From Candidatus Methanomethylicaceae archaeon (lineage in GTDB: Archaea > Thermoproteota > Methanomethylicia > Methanomethylicales > Methanomethylicaceae), in the NCBI GenBank assembly GCA_025057955.1, contig JANXER010000010.1, positions 1-42,446 on the forward strand: a stretch of DNA of 42,446 nucleotides. Direction: 5' to 3'. Of the stretch, positions 17,462 through 25,093 are shown piece after piece (the first letter of the stretch is position 1; the number at the start of each line of letters is the position of its first letter). The notes beneath the pieces are model-generated. The model was given only the letters and a program-made list of their open reading frames with translations, ran no database searches and was not told where the DNA came from. A program made the position numbers and the translations under genes.

Positions 17462-18256
17462 TCACTTTCCAGTGTAAAAATCAGCATTTATAACATTAAA
17501 TGAAATACCAAGAGGACATTTTCCCCGAAAGAGCAAGGTTAGTGTATGAACTGATCCAGGTGAGGTGGATAATTTAACAGGGTAAACATGCGGTCCTGAC
17601 ATCCATCCACTATCCATTCCTCCTATTATTACTCTTGCATTATCTGTCCAATTTTTAAGGAAGAGGGTTATCGTTATCTCGGGGCCTAAGGCAATAATAC
17701 GTGCTGTTGCATTAAATCCTATATCTGATAAATTAAGGTAATATATATTTGTTCTTTCGAAGGAAAGTTCATACCAATATGATTCCCCCAGCCTTTCAGT
17801 AAACACACCGCCTGAGACATTATACCATTGAACATACCATCTTCCTACGCTCATTGGTGGAGCTTCAGTAGTAAATATATTTCCCCTACTGGTTATCAGT
17901 TTACAATTATAGGTATAATTAAGATTTGTTACAATTGTTAAATTGCTTTGCGAAGGCACTATCCAATTACCTAGCTGATATGTATGATTAGACCAAACTT
18001 GAGTTATTATAATTGGATTGGCAGTTGGATTATAAACTTCAACAAGAAGTAAACCTGATGAATTTTTAAATGTTAATATCAGCTTCTCCGACATTTTGCT
18101 TATTAAAAATTCTCCTTCCTCTCTTACAGCTTCAAAATATTCAATATAATTATTAAAAATTAATGAGAGGGTTAAAGTTGATGTCATAAATAGAATAATG
18201 AAAATAGCAGTTGCAATTAATGTTGAAACACCTTTATTGGTACACAAGGATTTCAT
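17462..18256 (-). CDS. Type IV pilin-like secreted protein (large)
   Basis: The 264-residue protein has a class III (prepilin) signal. A short basic leader, MKSLCTNKG, is followed by VSTLIATAIFIILFMTSTL, with probable cleavage after the glycine. The rest is extracellular, rich in Asn/Thr/Ser sequons (for example NSS, NHT, NLT, NYT, NWT), predicted mostly beta, with no recognised domain. It is encoded just before the ATPase and overlaps the first pilin gene by 23 bases, so it is a likely minor pilin or tip subunit of this system. No prepilin peptidase gene is visible in the window. Confidence 0.75.
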   Translation of the reverse strand: MKSLCTNKGVSTLIATAIFIILFMTSTLTLSLIFNNYIEYFEAVREEGEFLISKMSEKLILTFKNSSGLLLVEVYNPTANPIIITQVWSNHTYQLGNWIVPSQSNLTIVTNLNYTYNCKLITSRGNIFTTEAPPMSVGRWYVQWYNVSGGVFTERLGESYWYELSFERTNIYYLNLSDIGFNATARIIALGPEITITLFLKNWTDNARVIIGGMDSGWMSGPHVYPVKLSTSPGSVHTLTLLFRGKCPLGISFNVINADFYTGK

Positions 18257-18662
18257 GATAATTCCCCAATTTGCTTACAATCCTCAAATTAAATGTTGAA
18301 TTAAAGATCTTTAATGGAATGGTTCCATTGAACCAAATTAAGCTATTAGGGGATAACTTAATTTCCTCTACTTCAGCCTTAGTTCCATTTATAAACATTT
18401 GATTTAGAACTATATCTGTTTTCCCATAGTTATATACAGCAGCATGTATAATTGAATTATCGCCTATTACTCTCACGAGAACATCAACTATAATGAATTT
18501 CTCTCTTAAACTCATGATATTTATATTTGTCTTCTCTCTAAATGCTGATGTAGTTCCAGTGAATAATCCTACGCTATATACATATATGACCAAGCTTATT
18601 GATGATACTATAACTATCATCATAAGAACTGCTATGATTTCGCTTATTCCTCTAGCCATCAT
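18234..18662 (-). CDS. Archaeal type IV pilin
   Basis: The 142-residue protein starts MMARG followed by ISEIIAVLMMIVIVSSISL, a canonical archaeal prepilin leader and hydrophobic assembly helix with cleavage after the glycine. The C-terminal part is a small beta-rich head. It is the first gene of the operon and probably the major pilin. There are ATG codons at 18662 and 18659. A TATA-like CATATATAT at 18680-18688 lies about 23-26 bases upstream, so the transcript would begin at or near the start codon (leaderless). Confidence 0.8.
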   Translation of the reverse strand: MMARGISEIIAVLMMIVIVSSISLVIYVYSVGLFTGTTSAFREKTNINIMSLREKFIIVDVLVRVIGDNSIIHAAVYNYGKTDIVLNQMFINGTKAEVEEIKLSPNSLIWFNGTIPLKIFNSTFNLRIVSKLGNYHEILVYQ

Positions 18663-18679
18663 TAGAGTATATTGTAGTC

Positions 18680-18688
18680 CATATATAT
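18680..18688 (-). promoter_or_regulatory. TATA box of the pilus operon
   Basis: The minus strand carries CATATATAT about 23-26 bases before the pilin start codons, the normal archaeal TATA-to-start-site spacing, which implies a leaderless mRNA. The identification rests on position and composition only. Confidence 0.4.
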
Positions 18689-18735
18689 GATGTTTTCCAA
18701 AAATTTTTAATTTGTGTGAATTTAAAAATAAATCA

Positions 18736-18810
18736 GCTCCGGTAGTATAGTCCGGTCAAGTATACTGGCCTCTCGAGCCAGTGACGCGGGTTCAAATCCC
18801 GCCCGGAGCA
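18736..18810 (+). tRNA. tRNA-Glu (CUC)
   Basis: The acceptor pair is GCTCCGG/CCGGAGC with discriminator A. The anticodon stem is CTGGC/GCCAG around the loop CTCTCGA, giving anticodon CTC at about 18772-18774. The T arm is GCGGG/CCCGC with loop TTCAAAT. No intron and no encoded CCA. The D loop, with TCCGGTCAAG, is close to the usual archaeal tRNA-Glu. The gene is divergent from the pilus operon and convergent with the CDF transporter gene. Confidence 0.93.
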
Positions 18811-18826
18811 TTTTATATTGAATTTT

Positions 18827-20182
18827 TTAATTACTTTTTGGTTCAATATGAGTATTAATAATTACTTCTAAAAATCTCTTTTTTATCATACTTTCTATCT
18901 TTGAGACAATCCTATGAGTCTCCTCTATTGGAATTTCATTCTTAAAACAACAATCAATATTAATGTAACGCTTTCCATCAACTACATAAGTCACTATTCT
19001 TTTTAAAGTCAATATATCATTAAACCCCTCAGCTATTTTATATATAACATCTTGAATTTTTTCGTCGCTTACTATGGATCCTCGTTCAATCTTGTAAATA
19101 AATGGTTCTATATGAACAGAAATATGTTTAACATTTTCTAATTTTTTAATTAATTCGCTTTCTACTTTTTCTGCAAGATTATGAGCTTCTACTACAGAAA
19201 GCTTAGGATCAACATATGCATGTAATGTTATATATAAATATCCATTAACATAAGTGACATTCACATTATGTACTCCCTTTATATTCTCCATTTTCTCAGC
19301 TAATTCCTCCACAATTTTCAAAGTAGAAACTTCTTGAGGTTCTAAGTGAATCATCACTTCAGTAATTTTCAATGTATTTTTCAGTCTTTCCTCTATTTTT
19401 GATGCGAGTAAATGAGCTTCTACTAAACGCATATAGTCTGGAGTTTTAATTACTGCTTCGACGAATGTTTTTAATCCAGCTTTTCTAACTCTTAATCTCA
19501 TAAGGCTTGAAGGATCTACTATTGAAGTTATTTCCTTTCGCACCATCTCTACAACTTCTTTAGAAATGTAATCACTTAACTCCATAATGCTCGTTCTCAT
19601 TAATCTAACACCCAGGAAGCATATAGCAAGACTTAATAATAACGAGGCTAAAGCATCTGATGTTGGAAAGCCAAAAGTAGCAAGTCCAAATCCAATAATT
19701 GCAACAATTGTTGAGCTGATATCTGCTAGAGAATCAAAGAATCCAGCTTTAATAGCGATACTTGTTCCAGATCTCAATATTGTAGCTCTCAAAATTCCTA
19801 TAAAAAGAGCATATGTTAATGCAAAAAAACCAACACTTTCCAACTCTTTATTTATCAATATTTCTCCATATATCAACCCCTGAACCGCCTTAAGTATTAA
19901 AGATGCAGCTATGCCCAATAGGATCATAGCACAAATTAAGGCACCAATTGGTTCAATTTTCTCATGTCCATACATATGATCCTCATCTGGTGGCTTCAAA
20001 GAAGATTTGGTTGTTGTTAGAAGGATAACTACTATTATTAAGTCAGTCAATGTATGTACCCCATCACTAATTATTGCTAAGCTACCAACAGCCAGACCAG
20101 ATGTAATTTCAATAACAACTACACTAAATATAGCAATTATAGCAAACTTTAATTTTTTGAGATCTTTTTCCATTAATTGCAT
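18827..20182 (-). CDS. Cation diffusion facilitator (CDF) metal transporter with three C-terminal domains
   Basis: The 451-residue protein is far longer than the usual 280-310. The first 205 residues form the six-helix CDF channel with metal-site motifs SDGVHTLTDL (TM2) and FFDSLADI (TM5), plus the loop HMYGHEKIEP. Three successive cation-efflux dimerisation-type domains follow. Each has a V.V.Y/R..G......V......L.VVEAH..A..IE..L pattern and ends in HIEP or HLEP: about 215-290 (ending MIHLEP), 292-370 (ending SVHIEP) and 380-451 (ending NTHIEP). It probably exports a divalent metal (Zn, Mn, Fe, Co or Cd) in exchange for protons; which one cannot be told. ATG at 20182 or 20173 is possible. Confidence 0.9.
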   Translation of the reverse strand: MQLMEKDLKKLKFAIIAIFSVVVIEITSGLAVGSLAIISDGVHTLTDLIIVVILLTTTKSSLKPPDEDHMYGHEKIEPIGALICAMILLGIAASLILKAVQGLIYGEILINKELESVGFFALTYALFIGILRATILRSGTSIAIKAGFFDSLADISSTIVAIIGFGLATFGFPTSDALASLLLSLAICFLGVRLMRTSIMELSDYISKEVVEMVRKEITSIVDPSSLMRLRVRKAGLKTFVEAVIKTPDYMRLVEAHLLASKIEERLKNTLKITEVMIHLEPQEVSTLKIVEELAEKMENIKGVHNVNVTYVNGYLYITLHAYVDPKLSVVEAHNLAEKVESELIKKLENVKHISVHIEPFIYKIERGSIVSDEKIQDVIYKIAEGFNDILTLKRIVTYVVDGKRYINIDCCFKNEIPIEETHRIVSKIESMIKKRFLEVIINTHIEPKSN

Positions 20183-20429
20183 AATCTCAAATAGAATAAA
20201 AATGAAATTAAATTTAAAAATTATTGAAAATGCTTAAAAAATTTTAATAATAACCTTCATAATTTTCTCTCTTCTATTATAACAAATAAAGTAAATGTGT
20301 GAAAGATGTTTAAAAGCTGATGTAAAAGTAATTGAAAAACTAAATGTAAGGGATTAGAATATCAATCCTTCAGCATTATAGCTAGGCTTAAATAAAATAA
20401 TTTCATATTTTTGATTTGCTGGAGGGCAT

Positions 20430-20517
20430 GGCCCGGGTAAGACATACCCCGAAGGGTAGCGGTTATCCCGGGGGCCTGTGGAGCCCCAGTTCGCGGGTTC
20501 GATCCCCGCCCCGGGCC
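20430..20517 (+). tRNA. tRNA-His (GUG) with a 14-nt intron at position 9/10
   Basis: The acceptor is GCCCGGG/CCCGGGC with an encoded G-1 (20430) facing C73, as expected for tRNA-His. The anticodon stem GGGGC/GCCCC encloses CTGTGGA (anticodon GTG). The T arm is GCGGG/CCCGC with TTCGATC. Between A9 and G10 there are 14 extra bases (20440-20453). Removing them gives a normal D arm, GGGTAGCGGTTATCCC, and a 73-base body. No CCA is encoded. Reading through the locus on the other strand gives a 62-codon open frame that I do not regard as a gene. Confidence 0.9.
20440..20453 (+). other. Non-canonical tRNA-His intron (14 nt, D-arm side)
   Basis: The precursor forms a textbook BHB here. The central helix is CGGG (20434-20437) with CCCG (20448-20451). 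The opposing 3-nt bulges are UAA (20438-20440) and AAG (20452-20454). The outer helix is GCC/GGU (20431-20433 with 20455-20457, one G-U pair). The inner helix is reduced to G-C with a 5-nt loop. Cleavage after the second base of each bulge removes exactly 14 nt between positions 9 and 10. Confidence 0.85.
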
Positions 20518-20538
20518 CTCGGATATTCGCCCTCCAGT

Positions 20539-21624
20539 TCATATTTTAATTAGCTTATACCTTCTGGAGCCCATGCCCAATTTTTCTAGTTCAATGATTT
20601 GAATTCTACTATTAGTTCCATTAATTTTTCCCAATGGATCGGGTGGAGATATATTAAGATTAGGAAATATAGGACTCGCATCTATTAAGTCCAAAGATGC
20701 TTCATCAATTGCTACTGGATCTCTCGATGCTAGTATTCCAATGTTTTGAGTGATGATATTTCCAGCTGGAGTTGCACAATCGCACATTTGAGTAATATCA
20801 ATTAGGAAGTTCATGAATACCATGGGTTTATTTTTAAGACCTTTTATAACTCCAGCAGCAGCATGAGCTAGGGACTCTTGAAATCTTTCCTTTCCATTTT
20901 CAAATATTGTTATTGCATTTCGATCACATGAAAAAATACAGTTTCCGCAATACATACATCTAGATTCCTCTCTAATTGGTTTACCATTTTCCATGGATAT
21001 TGCTGAAAAAACACAGGCTTCTAAACACTTTCCACAACCATTACACATATCATAACGAAGTATAATTCCATGAGCGGCATGCTGAAGCCTCTTGCTACTT
21101 CTTGTAGTACAACCCATGGCTAAATTTTTAATAGCACCTCCAAAGCCTGAAAATATATGTCCTTTTACATGACTTACTAGTAAAACTCCATCCGCATCAA
21201 TAATAGCCTTTGCAATCCTTATGCTCTTCATATATGGAGATTCTACATCAATATCCAACCCATTCTCTCCATCAGGTCCATCGGCAACTATTATAGGACA
21301 TCCAAGCCCTTCCTCTGTGAAGCCATTGTATTTAGCAGTCTCTAATATTTCTAGCTCATTTCTTCTGAGGCCCGTAGGATATAAAGCAACAGTTTCAGTT
21401 ATAAATGGATTAATTTCAAAACTTTTGAGAAAATCAACAATCTTTCTTACAAAGAAGGGCCGTATATATGTATAATTTCCTCTTTCCCCAATATGGACTT
21501 TTACAGCAATTTTTGATTTTGGTTTAAAGCATGAAATAAAATGTTCCATTAGATTATCCATGCCTCTCATTACATCTATAGGTTCCCTTAAATCTAAGAA
21601 ATATACCTCGGAAGACATAATCAA
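20539..21624 (-). CDS. DUF362 family protein with two [4Fe-4S] ferredoxin motifs
   Basis: The 361-residue protein has an N-terminal DUF362 domain, with KIAVKVHIGERGNYTYIRP at about 38-56 and GVLLVSHVKGHIFSGFGGAIKN in the middle. A bacterial-type ferredoxin insert follows at about residues 190-240, with CNGCGKCLEAC and CMYCGNCIFSC, enough for two [4Fe-4S] clusters. The C-terminal part, GILASRDPVAIDEASLDLI, is also typical. The domain occurs in many anaerobic archaea and bacteria without a firm function, possibly electron transfer or metal-cluster handling. ATG is at 21624; a second ATG at 21618 is possible. It converges on the tRNA-His gene. Confidence 0.88.
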   Translation of the reverse strand: MIMSSEVYFLDLREPIDVMRGMDNLMEHFISCFKPKSKIAVKVHIGERGNYTYIRPFFVRKIVDFLKSFEINPFITETVALYPTGLRRNELEILETAKYNGFTEEGLGCPIIVADGPDGENGLDIDVESPYMKSIRIAKAIIDADGVLLVSHVKGHIFSGFGGAIKNLAMGCTTRSSKRLQHAAHGIILRYDMCNGCGKCLEACVFSAISMENGKPIREESRCMYCGNCIFSCDRNAITIFENGKERFQESLAHAAAGVIKGLKNKPMVFMNFLIDITQMCDCATPAGNIITQNIGILASRDPVAIDEASLDLIDASPIFPNLNISPPDPLGKINGTNSRIQIIELEKLGMGSRRYKLIKI

Positions 21625-21666
21625 GATTATGATAATCTTATTTATTATTTTTATTTGTGATATTAT

Positions 21667-22176
21667 ATGGGAATTCTAATAGTAACTGTTCCATGTGGAA
21701 AAGAAAAAAGCGCAAAGCTTGAAATATTGGATTGTCTTTTTCCTAAGGATCATGAAGCCTACTTCATTGAACATAAGTACTCTGGAATTTTAATATTAGA
21801 GTCTAAACTATCCTCAGATGAATTAGCAAGATTAATTTTAAATTGTCCAACTGCTTATGTCCATAAAGTAATTCCCGTGGATGCTATAGTGAATTCTAAT
21901 CTAGATTCAATAATTGAGAAAATTAAGGAGCTTGTAAAAAATAAAAAAGGAAAAATACGTGTGGATTGTCGTAGGAGAGGAAGAAGTATTCAATCTAGCC
22001 ATGAAGTGGAAGTTGTCGTAGGAAGAGTTCTAAAAGAATTGGGATATACAATAGATTTAAAAAAACCAGAATATCTAGCAATTATAAATATAATTGATGA
22101 ATGGACTGCAATCTCCTTTGGTCCTATGGAAAGATTCATAGATAAAAGAGCTTACAATGGTTTACAAAAATCATAA
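21667..22176 (+). CDS. THUMP domain protein (COG1818-like)
   Basis: The 169-residue protein is essentially an NFLD plus THUMP RNA-binding module. VTVPCGKEKSAKLEI opens the N-terminal part, and the THUMP domain covers about 60-165, with IRVDCRRRGRSIQSSHEVEVV and a late ..IINIIDEWTAISF strand. No catalytic domain is attached. Such stand-alone THUMP proteins (COG1818) are related to Tan1, the tRNA acetyltransferase adaptor for ac4C12, so a role in tRNA modification is likely but not proven. It is divergent from DUF362 and upstream of cdc6. Confidence 0.8.
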   Translation: MGILIVTVPCGKEKSAKLEILDCLFPKDHEAYFIEHKYSGILILESKLSSDELARLILNCPTAYVHKVIPVDAIVNSNLDSIIEKIKELVKNKKGKIRVDCRRRGRSIQSSHEVEVVVGRVLKELGYTIDLKKPEYLAIINIIDEWTAISFGPMERFIDKRAYNGLQKS

Positions 22177-22209
22177 ATTTTACTGAATAAAAAATATCTT
22201 AGATAGAAA

Positions 22210-23373
22210 TTGACCTTTGATATTATTGCAAAGGAACTAAGAAGGCCTACTATATTCAAAAATGAAGGGACGCTTCTTCCTGATTATGTTCCAATAAATT
22301 TAATCCATAGAGAAGAGCAAATGAGAGCTTTAAGTAGAATATTTAGGATAATGATTGATTCTCCTGGCATTGCTTCACAAAAAGCAATATTAATTGGAGA
22401 TGTTGGTGTTGGTAAGACTGCAGTAGCAAAAAGATTTGGATTTACACTAGAAACTATTGCAAAGGAGAGAAAAATAAATCTAAAATATATTCATGTAAAT
22501 TGTTATAAGGATAGAACTTTCTTTCTCATAATGAAGAGAATTATTCAAACAATAATGCCAGGATTTCCAGATAGAGGATATTCTGCACAAGAACTATTTC
22601 ATACAATTTGGAATTTTTTGGATAATGAAAATTCATATTTACTAATTACTCTAGATGAAATGGATTTTCTAACTGAAGGGGAGGCGCCCATATACTTCCT
22701 ATCAAGATTAAGTGATGAATATTTGAATAGAAAGCAGAGATTGAGCTTAATATTAATTGTAAGAAGAATAGAGTCTTTGGAAGATTTAGATGGACGCACC
22801 AGAAGTACATTACTTCATAATATAGTAAAATTTGAACGTTATAATTCTAATCAGCTCTATGATATAGTAAAAATGAGAGGTCAGGAGGCGTTAAAAGAAG
22901 AAGCTATTAGCGAGGAGGTATTACGAATGATAGCTGAAATAGCAGCTTCAAAAGGAGATGCAAGATATGCTCTTGAGCTTCTTTGGAGGGCTGGAAAATA
23001 TGCAGATGCTGAAGGCTCCAATAGAATACTTCCTGAACATGTTAGAAAGGCTCAAGCAGATGTTCTTCAAATCCCAAAGAATATAATATTGGAGCTTCCA
23101 TTACATGAACGACTTCTTCTACTTTCAATAGCTATATTATTGAAGAAGAAGGGGTCCGCCCATGTTACTATGGGTGAAGTTGAAGAGACTTATAAAGTTC
23201 TATGTGAGGAAAAAGGATTGGAACCAAGGCGACATACTCAACTATGGGAATATGTCCAAGATTTGAAAAATTTAGGAGTACTACAAACTAAGGTAACAAA
23301 TATGAAGGGAAGAACTACACTAATAGGACTGATGGATATTTCAGTTGATGCTTTAGAATCAATATTGAGGTAA
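22210..23373 (+). CDS. cdc6: Orc1/Cdc6-type replication initiator AAA+ protein
   Basis: The 387-residue protein has an N-terminal tail with LIHREEQMRALSRIF, typical of Orc1/Cdc6, Walker A GDVGVGKT (63-70), Walker B LLITLDEMDFL (144-154), a lid (AIAEIAASKGDARYALELLWRA-like segment near 260), and a C-terminal winged helix (about 300-385). The Walker A has Val for the usual Thr (GTGKT), so it may be a divergent paralogue. It starts with TTG at 22210, with no clear Shine-Dalgarno; an AT-rich TATA-like stretch 20-25 bases upstream suggests a leaderless mRNA. I see no obvious origin-recognition-box repeats in the 33-base gap before it. Confidence 0.88.
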   Translation: MTFDIIAKELRRPTIFKNEGTLLPDYVPINLIHREEQMRALSRIFRIMIDSPGIASQKAILIGDVGVGKTAVAKRFGFTLETIAKERKINLKYIHVNCYKDRTFFLIMKRIIQTIMPGFPDRGYSAQELFHTIWNFLDNENSYLLITLDEMDFLTEGEAPIYFLSRLSDEYLNRKQRLSLILIVRRIESLEDLDGRTRSTLLHNIVKFERYNSNQLYDIVKMRGQEALKEEAISEEVLRMIAEIAASKGDARYALELLWRAGKYADAEGSNRILPEHVRKAQADVLQIPKNIILELPLHERLLLLSIAILLKKKGSAHVTMGEVEETYKVLCEEKGLEPRRHTQLWEYVQDLKNLGVLQTKVTNMKGRTTLIGLMDISVDALESILR

Positions 23374-23377
23374 GAAA

Positions 23378-23656
23378 ATGTCAATTGAAGAAGTATTTTC
23401 TTCAAGAGGAAGGGTGAAAATACTGAGGATTCTATCTGAGAGAGGAGAGATTAATATTTCAGCAATAGCAAAGAAAGCGGGCCTTAATCATTCAACTACT
23501 CACTCCCACCTCAAAAAGCTTTGTGAGATGGGAATAGTAGAAGAAAAAAGATTTGGTAAGATAAGGATATTTAGGTTGAGAAAAGAAGACCCAAAGGGGT
23601 TGGCCATAATTAATTTGTTTAATGTATTTAAGGAGGTTGAAAGAATTGGCCGTTAA
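23378..23656 (+). CDS. ArsR-like winged-helix DNA-binding protein
   Basis: The 92-residue protein is a single winged helix. It contains VFSSRGRVKILRILSERGE, then the HTH ISAIAKKAGLNHSTTHSHLKKL, and the wing MGIVEEKRFGKIRIFRL. No metal-binding cysteines are present, so it is not a metal sensor of the classical ArsR kind. It lies four bases after cdc6 and overlaps the start of moaC, so it is co-transcribed with both. It may regulate this operon, but its target is unknown. Confidence 0.85.
   Translation: MSIEEVFSSRGRVKILRILSERGEINISAIAKKAGLNHSTTHSHLKKLCEMGIVEEKRFGKIRIFRLRKEDPKGLAIINLFNVFKEVERIGR
23633..23637 (+). promoter_or_regulatory. Shine-Dalgarno that decides the moaC start
   Basis: GGAGG lies eight bases before the TTG at 23646 and 20 bases before the ATG at 23658. 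The spacing favours the TTG as the moaC start codon, although the conserved protein begins at the ATG. Confidence 0.55.
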
Positions 23657-24083
23657 AATGATTGATATAAGTCATAAAGAAGTGGTAGAAAGAGAGGCAA
23701 AAGCATCTGGAAGAATAAGATTGAAAAAAGAAACTATAAATCGTATAAGAAGTGGATTAATAGAGAAAGGCGATGTATTGACAGTAGCAAAAATTGCAGC
23801 CATACAAGCAATTAAAAATACTTCCAATATACTCCCTCTATGTCATCCAATACAAATTGAATATATTTCTGTGGATTTCAAAATTAATGATTATGAAATA
23901 GAAACAATTGTATCAGTAAAGACAAATGCTAAGACAGGAGTTGAAATGGAGGCCCTTATTGGAACATCCATAGCACTACTTACAATATGGGATATGGTAA
24001 AAAAGTATGAAAAAGATGAATATGGACAATATCCAGAAACTTTAATAAAAGAGATTAAAGTTGTTGAAAAGCAGGTAGCTTGA
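23646..24083 (+). CDS. moaC: Cyclic pyranopterin monophosphate synthase
   Basis: MoaC converts the GTP-derived 8-cyclo intermediate made by MoaA into cPMP in molybdopterin synthesis. Hallmarks are MIDISHKEVVEREA, LPLCHPIQIEYI and the segment KTGVEMEALIGTSIALLTIWDM, which holds catalytic Lys/His neighbours. Length is about 145 residues, normal for the family. I choose TTG 23646 because of the GGAGG eight bases upstream; ATG 23658 remains possible. It is part of a moaC-moaB-mobB-moaA run. Confidence 0.93.
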   Translation: MAVKMIDISHKEVVEREAKASGRIRLKKETINRIRSGLIEKGDVLTVAKIAAIQAIKNTSNILPLCHPIQIEYISVDFKINDYEIETIVSVKTNAKTGVEMEALIGTSIALLTIWDMVKKYEKDEYGQYPETLIKEIKVVEKQVA

Positions 24084-24084
24084 T

Positions 24085-24600
24085 TTGAATCATAAAGAAG
24101 ATCTTCCAAAAAAATTGAATTATTTAATGATAGTAACAAGCGATAGTATATTTTCAAAAATAGAAAAAGGTGAAAAGTTCGAGGATTTAAGTGGAAGTTT
24201 GGCTGAGGAAATAATCATCAAGAGTGGAAATGAATTTTTAGGTCGCATCTATGTTCCAAATAATATAGATTTAATAAGAAGGAAAATAAAGGAGGTTCTA
24301 TCCGAAGGAAAGGTAGATGTTATTTTAGTGAGTGGAGGAACTGGGTTAAGTTCAAAAGATGTAACTGTTGAAGCAATTTCACCTATATTTGAAAAAACTC
24401 TTCCAGGATTTGGAGAGCTATTTAGATTTATTTCATATGGAAAAATTGGAACTTCAGCAATAGCTTCCAGAGCTACAGCAGGCATTGTAAGAAAAGTGCT
24501 TATATTTCTACTACCTGGATCTCCAGATGCTGTAAAGCTTGCACTTGAAGAGATAATTTTACAAGAGGCGCCTCATTTAATAAAAATGATAAGAGGATAA
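24085..24600 (+). CDS. moaB: Molybdopterin adenylyltransferase (MoaB/MogA family)
   Basis: The 171-residue protein activates molybdopterin by adenylation. The family signature is VILVSGGTGLSSKDVTVEAI, with SGGTG at residues 83-87, followed by LPGFGELFRFISYGKIG and the late LLPGSPDAVKLALEE, both well conserved. The start is TTG at 24085, one base after the moaC stop. A closer split between MoaB and MogA cannot be made from sequence reading. Confidence 0.9.
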   Translation: MNHKEDLPKKLNYLMIVTSDSIFSKIEKGEKFEDLSGSLAEEIIIKSGNEFLGRIYVPNNIDLIRRKIKEVLSEGKVDVILVSGGTGLSSKDVTVEAISPIFEKTLPGFGELFRFISYGKIGTSAIASRATAGIVRKVLIFLLPGSPDAVKLALEEIILQEAPHLIKMIRG

Positions 24601-24604
24601 TAGA

Positions 24605-25093
24605 ATGAAGATAATATGTATAATATCCCCAGGGAGTGGTTATGGAAAAACCACTTTAATTGAGAAAATTATAAGGGAAATGGTGAAAAGAGGACTAAGG
24701 GTATGTGCAATTAAGCATTCTTCTCATCATATTGAGGAAGATTATGGAAAGGATAGTTGGAGATTCAGAAGAGCTGGAGCCATGGCTTCTGCTTTAATAT
24801 CAAATAATGGAATAATCTATGTATCAAATCCAAATTTTGTTTTTTCAATTATATCCTCAATTAACCCAGATTTTATAATTTGTGAAGGATTCAAGGAATC
24901 GAATTATCCCAAGCTAGTTATAATAAAGGATGTGAATGAGTTTCAAATGTTGAAGGAAATTAGTAATATTATTGGAGTGGTATATGATGGAGTGGTATAT
25001 GATGGGAAAATAACTAATATGAAGATTCCTATTTTAAAAAATGTAGAAGAAATCGTGGAATTCTTAATTTCTGTGGTGAAGGAAATTGTATGA
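24605..25093 (+). CDS. mobB: Molybdopterin-guanine dinucleotide biosynthesis protein B
   Basis: The 162-residue P-loop GTPase has Walker A GSGYGKT at residues 10-16, then VCAIKHSSHHIEEDYGKDSW, RRAGA and FIICEGFKESNYPK, all typical of MobB, which assists guanylation of molybdopterin. Near residue 125 the protein has GVVYDGVVYDG, caused by an exact 15-bp tandem duplication in the DNA. It starts with ATG five bases after moaB and overlaps moaA by eight bases. Confidence 0.9.
   Translation: MKIICIISPGSGYGKTTLIEKIIREMVKRGLRVCAIKHSSHHIEEDYGKDSWRFRRAGAMASALISNNGIIYVSNPNFVFSIISSINPDFIICEGFKESNYPKLVIIKDVNEFQMLKEISNIIGVVYDGVVYDGKITNMKIPILKNVEEIVEFLISVVKEIV
24974..25003 (+). repeat. 15-bp tandem duplication inside mobB
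   Basis: GGAGTGGTATATGAT occurs twice back to back (24974-24988 and 24989-25003). It keeps the frame and adds five residues (GVVYD). It lies in a loop before the C-terminal helix. Confidence 0.9.

Larger units (their letters stand above)
20419..20537. repeat. 9-bp inverted repeat flanking tRNA-His
   Basis: CTGGAGGGC at 20419-20427 and its exact complement GCCCTCCAG at 20529-20537 bracket the tRNA-His gene, two bases before its G-1 and eleven bases after its last base. In the precursor RNA these could pair into a 9-bp helix that closes off the tRNA. The right arm ends just before the stop of the convergent DUF362 gene. I tested the junction for a BHB and found none. Confidence 0.6.

Noticed and set aside
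20419-20537. BHB formed by the repeat flanking tRNA-His
   Set aside because: The bases next to the 9-bp arms do not pair into a central helix, so excision or circularisation at this site is not supported.
20354-20542. 62-codon minus-strand open frame
   Set aside because: It runs through the tRNA-His gene and its flanking inverted repeat; the peptide is simply the reverse reading of the tRNA.
22177-22209. Replication origin next to cdc6
   Set aside because: The gap is only 33 bases and shows no repeated origin-recognition-box-like elements.
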